Below, piece after piece: positions 1 through 5,348 of a DNA stretch of 6,240 nucleotides. Source of the stretch: Bacteroidota bacterium. GTDB taxonomy: Bacteria > Bacteroidota > Ignavibacteria > Kapaibacteriales > UBA2268. The notes under the pieces are model-generated. The model was given only the letters and a program-made list of their open reading frames with translations. It did no database searches and was not told where the DNA came from. The position numbers and the translations under genes are program-made. The stretch spans positions 1 through 6,240 of the forward strand of contig DAHXMP010000064.1 of NCBI GenBank assembly GCA_027371665.1. The letters run 5' to 3'. Each line of letters opens with the position of its first letter. Position 1 is the first letter of the stretch.

Positions 1-96
1 GTTTCCCGTCTTTATAAAAAAGACCCTCGACCACTTTCTCTTTATTCAAATTATTGAAAACATAATTTTTTAAGAAATTTAAAAAAAAAATATCTT
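1..96. other. AT-rich leader upstream of dnaX, no gene seen
   Basis: No coding sequence is supported here. Visible items are a short inverted repeat (GTCTTT 8-13 with AAAGAC 19-24, 5-nt loop), a TTGAAA at 54-59, a CATAAT at 61-66 and an A10 run at 81-90 immediately before the dnaX start. None forms a properly spaced sigma-70 promoter or a terminator with a T tract. It could hold the dnaX promoter or be the end of an upstream operon. Confidence 0.4.
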
Positions 97-1608
97 ATGA
101 GTAAAGACAATCAATCAAATGAATATATTGTAACTGCACGGAAATGGCGACCGTTAATATTTGCAGATGTCATTGGGCAGGAGCATATAACAACGACTCT
201 TAAAAACGCTATACGATTGAAAAGAACACATCATGCATATTTGTTCAGCGGTCCGAGAGGTATAGGTAAAACTACAACTGCGAGGATACTTGCGCGTGCT
301 TTGAACTGCCCGAACCTTAAAGATACTGAGCCCTGCAATGAATGTGAATCTTGCGTTTCGATTCTCGAAGGCAGGTCTATGGATGTTATCGAGATTGACG
401 GTGCATCGAACAACAGCGTTGACGACGTCAAGAAAATACGTGAATATATTAAATTTACACCGGTAACCGGGAATTATAAGATTTATATTATTGATGAAGT
501 GCATATGCTTTCGACATCTGCCTTTAATGCATTGCTAAAAACCCTTGAAGAGCCGCCTCCTCATATTATTTTTATCTTTGCGACTACTGAATCTCATAAA
601 GTTCCGGCTACAATATTGAGCAGATGCCAAAGACATAATTTCAGGAGAATCGAGTTAGATAAAATAACACAACAATTATCTTACATAGCTGGCAAAGAGT
701 CAATTATAATTGATGAAGAATCGCTTGTAACAATTGCCAGAAAAGCCGATGGTTCGATGCGTGATGCACAGAGTGTATTTGACCAGGTTGTAGCTTATTG
801 CGGAAATGATGTTGATATTAACCTGGTTTCGGATGCTTTGCACCTAATAGACATTGAGTTTTATTTCAGAATAAGCAAGTCTATAAAAGATAAGAACATC
901 AAAGAAATGTTTGAAATTGCTAACGAAGTAGTTACTAAAGGATATGATTTACAGGAGTGTCTTAGCGGACTGCTGGAACATTTCCGAAATATGCTCGTTA
1001 CTAAAATATCCGAAAACACAGGTATAATTGAAAGGTCTTCAGCAACAATCGAAAGATACCTTGAGGAAGCATCAAATTTTACAAAAGCAGACATGTTAAG
1101 AATTCTTAATCTTATTGCTTCGGCTGAGCAGGCATTGAGGTACTCGCCACAGCCGAGAATAAGGTTTGAGATGGCTCTTATACAGCTTGCATCAATTGAT
1201 TCGACAGTTGAAATTTCTACATTACTTGATTTTATCAGTAAGAAGAAAAACGATGATAGTTCTTACTTGCCTAAAGAAAAGTCAAGTTTCCCGGTTTATG
1301 ATTTGCCGGCACAAAAAGAAGAAAAAAAAACTATTAACGAACCTCTGAAAGACAAATACCCGGTTTCAGTTACAGATGATAAAGAAAAAAAAGCTTCTTC
1401 ATATGCCGGAATAAATAGTAAGGTGTTAAATGCTGTTGACATCGAGACGGGATGGGCTGACTTTGTATCGAGGCATGCAACACATGATTCGGAATTTATA
1501 TTATTAAACCAACCTGATATTATCAGCCCGAATTTTTTTAATGGTGAAATTGTCTTCCGTTCAACTGAAAAATTTATCGAAGAAATGTACTCAAAAAAAA
1601 AGACTTAA
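97..1608 (+). CDS. dnaX: DNA polymerase III subunit gamma/tau (clamp-loader ATPase), zero-frame product
   Basis: DnaX is the AAA+ motor of the clamp loader, which places the beta sliding clamp on primed DNA; its tau form also links the loader to the polymerase. The 503-residue zero-frame product has an intact ATPase core: Walker A GPRGIGKTT at residues 52-60, a four-cysteine zinc module (C71, C80, C83, C86), Walker B IIDEVH at 131-136, sensor 1 FATTE at 161-165, the SRC arginine-finger motif at 175-177 and sensor 2 GSMRDAQ at 219-225. The clamp-loader collar domain covers about 243-370, a Lys/Glu-rich linker about 380-440, and a C-terminal domain starts near 448. That domain is cut short by TAA at 1606-1608, just after an A9 run, and its natural continuation is in the +1 frame up to 1870. 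The ATG at 97 gives the usual short N-terminus before the ARKWRP motif. No Shine-Dalgarno is visible; an A10 run lies at 81-90. Confidence 0.95.
   Translation: MSKDNQSNEYIVTARKWRPLIFADVIGQEHITTTLKNAIRLKRTHHAYLFSGPRGIGKTTTARILARALNCPNLKDTEPCNECESCVSILEGRSMDVIEIDGASNNSVDDVKKIREYIKFTPVTGNYKIYIIDEVHMLSTSAFNALLKTLEEPPPHIIFIFATTESHKVPATILSRCQRHNFRRIELDKITQQLSYIAGKESIIIDEESLVTIARKADGSMRDAQSVFDQVVAYCGNDVDINLVSDALHLIDIEFYFRISKSIKDKNIKEMFEIANEVVTKGYDLQECLSGLLEHFRNMLVTKISENTGIIERSSATIERYLEEASNFTKADMLRILNLIASAEQALRYSPQPRIRFEMALIQLASIDSTVEISTLLDFISKKKNDDSSYLPKEKSSFPVYDLPAQKEEKKTINEPLKDKYPVSVTDDKEKKASSYAGINSKVLNAVDIETGWADFVSRHATHDSEFILLNQPDIISPNFFNGEIVFRSTEKFIEEMYSKKKT
1322..1330 (+). other. A9 homopolymer in the dnaX interdomain linker, possible gamma-forming slip site
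   Basis: Nine A's lie in the codons for residues 409-412, in the charged linker between the collar domain and the C-terminal domain. From this run both alternative frames close quickly: the +1 frame gives KKLLTNL then stop at 1346-1348, and the -1 frame gives KKNY then stop at 1335-1337. Slippage in either direction would yield a product of about 413-416 residues holding the full ATPase and collar but lacking the tau C-terminus. That is the composition of a gamma subunit. An A8 run at 1385-1392 lies a little further downstream. The role is inferred from position and from known dnaX biology; A-rich composition alone could produce such a run. Confidence 0.4.
1593..1601 (+). other. A9 homopolymer slip site at the dnaX frame change
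   Basis: Nine consecutive A's followed by G. In the zero frame the run reads tcA AAA AAA AAG, so it ends in the heptamer A AAA AAG (1596-1602), the same motif used by Escherichia coli dnaX for -1 ribosomal frameshifting. A -1 shift here gives only 15 further codons (stop 1647-1649), whereas a -2/+1 shift, or an RNA one A shorter or two A's longer, opens the homologous extension to 1870. A weak hairpin follows: TTAAGC at 1605-1610 can pair with GCTTAA at 1621-1626 across a 10-nt loop. A9 runs are a known RNA-polymerase slippage substrate in Thermus thermophilus dnaX. The function here is inferred. Confidence 0.6.
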
Positions 1609-1870
1609 GCTTGAAAGTATGCTTAAAGATTTTTATGGAGCCGATATAACTACAAAATTTATGACCGAACCCGTAGAAAAAGTATCAAATAATCCTGATA
1701 GTATATTGATAAGAAACAGCCTTAATGATGATAAAAAACAGGAAGAAATTAAAGCACAAAGTAGAGAAAAGACAGTTGTTGCCATTGAAAATATTAATAA
1801 CAAAAATAATTCAGAAGTTCTTCCTATTGAGAGAGCTATTATTGATATGTTTAGTGCAAAAGAAATTTAA
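1601..1870 (+). CDS. dnaX: Frameshifted C-terminal part of DnaX (tau-like extension)
   Basis: Read in the +1 frame relative to dnaX, this segment encodes 89 residues beginning RLKLESMLKDFYGADI and ending LPIERAIIDMFSAKEI. Both ends resemble the close of DnaX/tau C-terminal domains: a helix leading into an FyGa-type turn, and a final hydrophobic helix with an 'F.akei' ending. It is therefore the rest of the domain interrupted at 1608 and not a separate gene. The open frame also begins upstream at 1541, but that part is only the dnaX shadow. Joining needs a net loss of one base or gain of two in the A9 run at 1593-1601, giving a protein of about 590 or 591 residues. It may be made by transcriptional slippage or a +1/-2 ribosomal shift. 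Otherwise it reflects a homopolymer-length sequencing error or a real disabling mutation. Homology to tau is judged by eye. Confidence 0.75.
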   Translation, partial: RLKLESMLKDFYGADITTKFMTEPVEKVSNNPDSILIRNSLNDDKKQEEIKAQSREKTVVAIENINNKNNSEVLPIERAIIDMFSAKEI

Positions 1871-1938
1871 ATCCATGAAATACGTTAGAAGCTAAAATAA
1901 TTTGTTTATCTGATTATATATAATAGAAAAAAATAATC

Positions 1939-2406
1939 ATGGCTATAGAAACGGGAAAAAAAGCAAAAGAATTTACAGCTTTTTCAGGTAGCGGTAAGAA
2001 AATTACACTTTCTGATTTCAAAGGAAAATGGATTGTTCTGTATTTTTATCCGAAAGATAACACATCGGGCTGTACCGAAGAAGCATGTAGTTTTCGCGAT
2101 AACATGGGAAGAATCACAAAATCGGGTGCCATCGTAATAGGTGTCAGCCCTGACAGCGTGAAATCGCATGACGGCTTTAAGGAAAAATACAGTCTGAATT
2201 TTATTCTTGTAAGCGATGAAGAAAAATCTATCTGCAAGGCTTATGATGTACTCGGAGAAAAAAGTTTATACGGAAGAAAATATATTGGTGTCATCAGAAG
2301 CACATATATTATAGATGCACAGGGTATAGTCCGCCATGTTTTTTCCAATGTAAAAGTTGACGGACATGTTGATGAAGTAATTGCAAAGCTCAAAGAATTA
2401 CATTAA
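1939..2406 (+). CDS. bcp: Thioredoxin-dependent thiol peroxidase (peroxiredoxin, BCP/PrxQ type)
   Basis: A cytoplasmic peroxiredoxin of 155 residues, the normal length of this subfamily. It reduces hydrogen peroxide and organic hydroperoxides using a cysteine thiol and is recycled by thioredoxin. The active-site stretch FYPKDNTSGCTEEACSFRD (residues 36-54) has the PxxxTxxC signature: P38, T42, the peroxidatic C45 and, five residues on, the resolving C50 typical of the 2-Cys BCP/PrxQ group. The later GVSPDS and the RSTYIIDAQGIVRHVF stretch, with the conserved Arg, complete the thioredoxin-like fold. The ATG at 1939 gives the standard start before the KKAKEFTAF strand; no clear Shine-Dalgarno precedes it. 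It lies 68 nt after the end of the dnaX extension and 15 nt before tatD, so co-transcription with tatD is likely. Confidence 0.95.
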   Translation: MAIETGKKAKEFTAFSGSGKKITLSDFKGKWIVLYFYPKDNTSGCTEEACSFRDNMGRITKSGAIVIGVSPDSVKSHDGFKEKYSLNFILVSDEEKSICKAYDVLGEKSLYGRKYIGVIRSTYIIDAQGIVRHVFSNVKVDGHVDEVIAKLKELH

Positions 2407-2421
2407 AATAAAGAAAAATCG

Positions 2422-3855
2422 ATGATTGATACTCATGCACATCTTGATTTCGAGGCATTCGATGCAGACAGGGATGAAGTTATTAACAGAGCATTAGCAG
2501 AAGGAATTGAATTCATAATTATACCCGGAGTTGAAATAAAAAATTTTGAAAAAATTTTGAAAATCTCAGAAAAATATGACAAAGTATTTTGCGGAATGGG
2601 CATCCATCCGCATTATGCTTTGGAAGCGGGAGAAAATGAATTGAAATCAGTCAGGTCAAATAGCTTGAACAAAAAAACAGCTGCTATTGGTGAAATCGGT
2701 TTGGATTATCATTATGATTACGCTCCGGCGGATGTCCAGAAAAAATTGTTCAGACAGCAGATTGGAATTGCTAAGGACCTGGATTTACCTGTCATCGTTC
2801 ATAACCGCGAAGCCGACGACGACATATATAATATCTTACAGGAAGAACAGGATGGTAATCTTCGCGGTGTGATGCACTGCTTTTCAAGTGATATCGATTT
2901 TCTTAATAAATGCCTTGATTTAGGCTTTTACATTTCTTTTACGGGAAACATTACATTTAAAAAAAGCAGATTAGATGATTGTGTAGGTGAAGTTCCCAAT
3001 GATAAGCTAATGCTCGAGACCGATTCACCCTTTATGACTCCCGTTCCTCATAGAGGTAAAAGGAATGAGCCTGTTAATGTTAAGTTAATTGCTGAAAAAA
3101 TCGCACAAATCAAAAATAAAACAACAAATGAGGTAATCTCGATGACAACTGCAAATGCAATAAAATTCTTCAAATTATTTATAGTAATTCTCTCGTTTTT
3201 TGTTGTCTATAATATTTCTTTTTCCCAGGATAAAGAAAACTATAATAATGAAGATTCAGCAAATGTTGAATATATTAATCCTTTTGCAAAAAAAATAGGT
3301 ATTGGGATAGTTTATGGTTCCAACACGATTGTAGAAACATATACTCTTCAAAAAAACGGAGGGAGTATAGATGTTTCCTATGAAGGGATTCCGACTTATG
3401 GTGGTTCTTTGTTTTACAGCCCTTTGGATTTTTGTTTACTGGAAGCAACTTATCTATATTCAAAAAATACAAAAGTCTCTATAGATAATCCCGGTCAGCC
3501 TCCAACGATAGACAATATATTTGAGTTAAGTTCCAATTGGATTGTAAATCCATATTCACGTGTTAATTTTTACGGAATTGTCGGATACACTGCAGTTTTC
3601 AGTACGATATTTAATGAAAAAAAATCCAGCAGTGACATAAATGCCGGAATCGGTTTTTTCGTAAATATTCCAACTAAATTTGGATTAATTAATGTCTTAG
3701 CTGAATGGAAATTGAACGTTGGATTAAATTCAGTCAGCACTACATATCAAAGGCCCGGTACAAATCCGACTCCAGTGCCTGCAAACCGTTCGGTCTTTTC
3801 ATCAATACCAAGGGCTGGGATTAATTTTTATCCTAACCTGAGCTTTCTGAAATAA
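2422..3855 (+). CDS. tatD: TatD-family metal-dependent DNase, reading frame fused to a secreted barrel-like protein
   Basis: Residues 1 to about 252 form a complete TatD-type TIM-barrel hydrolase, which binds divalent metals and acts as a cytoplasmic DNase (3'-5' exonuclease in E. coli TatD). All metal-site motifs are present: THAHLD with H5 and H7, GEIGLDYH with E91, VIVHNRE with H127, GVMHCFSS with H152 and LETDSPFMTP with D201; the PHRGKRNEP loop follows at 209-217. TatD proteins usually end near residue 255-265 with a pattern like 'NA..FF.L', seen here as NAIKFFKLF (245-253). Instead of a stop, the frame continues through a hydrophobic segment (252-268) into about 208 residues of barrel-like sequence, for 477 in total. 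A cytoplasmic nuclease with an internal signal peptide is unexpected, so either the downstream part starts independently at 3142 or the tatD stop has been lost. The ATG at 2422 is 15 nt after bcp. Confidence 0.85.
   Translation: MIDTHAHLDFEAFDADRDEVINRALAEGIEFIIIPGVEIKNFEKILKISEKYDKVFCGMGIHPHYALEAGENELKSVRSNSLNKKTAAIGEIGLDYHYDYAPADVQKKLFRQQIGIAKDLDLPVIVHNREADDDIYNILQEEQDGNLRGVMHCFSSDIDFLNKCLDLGFYISFTGNITFKKSRLDDCVGEVPNDKLMLETDSPFMTPVPHRGKRNEPVNVKLIAEKIAQIKNKTTNEVISMTTANAIKFFKLFIVILSFFVVYNISFSQDKENYNNEDSANVEYINPFAKKIGIGIVYGSNTIVETYTLQKNGGSIDVSYEGIPTYGGSLFYSPLDFCLLEATYLYSKNTKVSIDNPGQPPTIDNIFELSSNWIVNPYSRVNFYGIVGYTAVFSTIFNEKKSSSDINAGIGFFVNIPTKFGLINVLAEWKLNVGLNSVSTTYQRPGTNPTPVPANRSVFSSIPRAGINFYPNLSFLK
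3130..3133 (+). promoter_or_regulatory. Internal Shine-Dalgarno-like GAGG before the ATG at 3142
   Basis: GAGG lies inside the tatD coding sequence (codons for N236-E237-V238), with an 8-nt spacer to an in-frame ATG that begins a signal peptide. No other gene start in the window has a comparable anti-16S match, so it favours internal initiation of the downstream envelope protein. It could also arise by chance from the Glu-Val codons. Confidence 0.4.
3142..3855 (+). CDS. Probable secreted/outer-membrane beta-barrel-like protein, in-frame internal start within tatD
   Basis: Starting at the in-frame ATG at 3142 (TatD residue 241) gives a 237-residue protein with a good signal peptide: n-region MTTANAIKFFK, hydrophobic core LFIVILSFFVVYNI and end SFSQ, with cleavage likely after Q29, a style common in Bacteroidota-like bacteria. 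The mature part of about 208 residues has alternating polar/hydrophobic, Gly- and aromatic-rich strands (such as KKIGIGIVYGSNTIVETYTL and NFYGIVGYTAVFST), suggesting an outer-membrane beta-barrel. There is no other Met after this codon, and GAGG lies 8 nt before it, the best Shine-Dalgarno-like site before any start here. I do not recognise a specific family. The alternative is that it is only the C-terminal half of a TatD fusion. Confidence 0.6.
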   Translation: MTTANAIKFFKLFIVILSFFVVYNISFSQDKENYNNEDSANVEYINPFAKKIGIGIVYGSNTIVETYTLQKNGGSIDVSYEGIPTYGGSLFYSPLDFCLLEATYLYSKNTKVSIDNPGQPPTIDNIFELSSNWIVNPYSRVNFYGIVGYTAVFSTIFNEKKSSSDINAGIGFFVNIPTKFGLINVLAEWKLNVGLNSVSTTYQRPGTNPTPVPANRSVFSSIPRAGINFYPNLSFLK

Positions 3856-3882
3856 CAAAATCATAAATGTTTATTATTTAAT
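3856..3882. other. 27-nt convergent intergenic gap with no clear terminator
   Basis: The rightward tatD/envelope gene and the leftward EnvC-like gene end 27 nt apart, with stop codons at 3853-3855 (TAA) and, on the minus strand, 3885-3883 (TGA). The gap is almost entirely A/T. The only symmetry is ATAAA (3863-3867) against TTTAT (3870-3874) around a 2-nt centre, too weak for an intrinsic terminator. Confidence 0.6.
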
Positions 3883-5340
3883 TCATCTTAAATATCCTAA
3901 TGGATTCAAGCGGGTGCCTCCGTGCCATAGCTCGAAATGAAGGAATGTCCCCTCGACCGATTCTCCCGTTCTGCCAATAACAGTTCCCTGCTTAACCGGT
4001 TGGTCTTTCTTCACATTTACACCAGACAGATTAGCATAAACAGAACGCAATCCTCCTCCATGATTAATTATTATCAAAGTACCGTAACCCGGAAGCCAAT
4101 GTATAAGAGAAACTACGCCGGCTGCCACCGAAACTACAGGAGAGCCGACCTTTGAATGAATATCAACACCCGGATTATCAAAAATCGTATTGGTTTCGAT
4201 ATTCTTGTTTGGACCGTATTGTTTGTCAATTTTCTTACTGTTAACAGGCCAAATGAGTCTTCCGATTGCCGGATTTCTTTTTGTTTCAGGTTCAAGATTA
4301 AGGCTTTGATATTTATTACTATAGTTTGTTTGGCCTTCGGATAGCGAATGTGCTGAACTTGTAGTCCCGGATTTAGATTTTGAAGCTAATCTTTTTCTTT
4401 CCTGCTCTTTTTCCAGTTCTTTTTTTATTAGTTGGCTGATAATCCCTTTTAATTTATGGGCACTGCTCTGCATGTCTGCGAGTTGTTTGGCTAATTTGGT
4501 TTTATCCTTTCTGATATTATTAATCAGAACTTTCTTTCCTTTTATTACTTTTTGCAATTCATTGTTTAGCTTTTCCTTTTTACTTTTGTCATTGATTTGT
4601 AAATTTGTCTTAACGACGAGAATATTTTCCTTCTCAGCCAGCGAATCCTTCAAATGTGAAATTTCTTCGGCAAGAAGATTCATTTTTCCGGTCAGGCTTT
4701 TCATATATAATTCATTTTGTGCCTCAGGGAAATTACCGTTGCCTGACATTACATAATCAGATGAAGAACTATTTGTCATTAAAAAATATTCTTTAGATAA
4801 TAAAGCATACTCTGATTGCATCTGTGCAAGGCGATTTTTAAGCTTTTCATAATTATATTTTATTACATGAATTGTGTCCTGATTCATGTTGATATTTTGC
4901 ACGAGGACATTTATATTTTTTTTCAGTATAGAACTTTGTTTCTGATGATGACTCAAAATGTCAAGCTCGTTTTTTTCTTTCTTTTTAAGATTATTTAACT
5001 GATGGCGTGTTTTATAAATATTATTATTTAGATTTTCAAGTTCTTTTTGATGCTGCCTGATATTACCATTATCATAGTATTTCTGTTTTGCCGAAGGATT
5101 TGTGGATTTAATGTTTTTCTTACTATGATATTGTTTTTTGCCCGTGGATTTCTTCTTTCTCCCGGTACTTTTCTTCCCTGATGTTCTTTTCGGTTTATTT
5201 TTTTGTAAATGAACCCTTGTGTGCTTTTTCTTTGCAAAGACATGCGAAGGCTGAACAGTAAATGCAATACAAATGCTGAGAATTAAAACAATTATAACAT
5301 AAAATTTTTTCAAGCTCAATTTTATCCTGTCATATTTCAA
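3883..5340 (-). CDS. EnvC/NlpD-like peptidoglycan hydrolase activator (degenerate M23/LytM domain, coiled coil)
   Basis: A 485-residue exported protein, probably periplasmic. A signal peptide covers residues 1-36 (core VIIVLILSICIAF, cleavage after HVFA). Then comes a very basic Lys/Arg/Ser/Thr stretch at 37-80, long coiled-coil helices at about 93-185 and 205-320, a Ser-rich linker, and a C-terminal lysostaphin-fold domain from GRLIWPV (360) to the end. The catalytic pattern is broken. The HxGxD zinc motif reads NPGVD (N389, D393), the YAHL motif reads YANL (N437), and HLHFE reads FLHFE (F466, H468). Two metal/catalytic histidines are replaced, so it is unlikely to cut peptidoglycan. Coiled coil plus degenerate LytM matches EnvC, which activates amidases at division under FtsEX control; that partner role is inferred. 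It starts 8 nt after murA and is probably co-transcribed. An M23 endopeptidase with unusual ligands is a less likely alternative. Confidence 0.85.
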   Translation of the reverse strand: MKYDRIKLSLKKFYVIIVLILSICIAFTVQPSHVFAKKKHTRVHLQKNKPKRTSGKKSTGRKKKSTGKKQYHSKKNIKSTNPSAKQKYYDNGNIRQHQKELENLNNNIYKTRHQLNNLKKKEKNELDILSHHQKQSSILKKNINVLVQNINMNQDTIHVIKYNYEKLKNRLAQMQSEYALLSKEYFLMTNSSSSDYVMSGNGNFPEAQNELYMKSLTGKMNLLAEEISHLKDSLAEKENILVVKTNLQINDKSKKEKLNNELQKVIKGKKVLINNIRKDKTKLAKQLADMQSSAHKLKGIISQLIKKELEKEQERKRLASKSKSGTTSSAHSLSEGQTNYSNKYQSLNLEPETKRNPAIGRLIWPVNSKKIDKQYGPNKNIETNTIFDNPGVDIHSKVGSPVVSVAAGVVSLIHWLPGYGTLIIINHGGGLRSVYANLSGVNVKKDQPVKQGTVIGRTGESVEGTFLHFELWHGGTRLNPLGYLR

Positions 5341-5348
5341 GAAATAAT

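Noticed and set aside
8..24. Inverted repeat GTCTTT/AAAGAC as a transcription terminator
   Set aside because: The 6-bp stem is AT-rich and no T tract follows on either strand; I also looked for a tRNA 3' end here and found no T-arm.
154..504. Minus-strand open frame of 116 codons opposite dnaX
   Set aside because: It lies wholly opposite the conserved AAA+ core of dnaX and shows no recognisable protein character; it is an antisense shadow.
1596..1649. Classic -1 ribosomal frameshift at A AAA AAG with downstream hairpin as the route to full-length DnaX
   Set aside because: The -1 frame ends at 1647-1649 after 15 codons without DnaX-like sequence; the homologous continuation is in the +1/-2 frame.
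1896..1924. TATAAT at 1919-1924 as a -10 box for bcp
   Set aside because: No -35 hexamer lies at about 17 bp (the nearest, TTGTTT at 1902-1907, is only 11 bp away), and the leader would be only a few bases. In such AT-rich sequence a chance match is likely.
3863..3874. Small A/T inverted repeat between the convergent genes as a bidirectional terminator
   Set aside because: Five A/T pairs around a 2-nt centre cannot form a stable hairpin.
4472..4756. Plus-strand open frame of 94 codons with many Phe/Leu/Ser
   Set aside because: It is the antisense of the Lys/Glu-rich coiled coil of the EnvC-like gene; the hydrophobic appearance is the complement of Lys/Glu codons.
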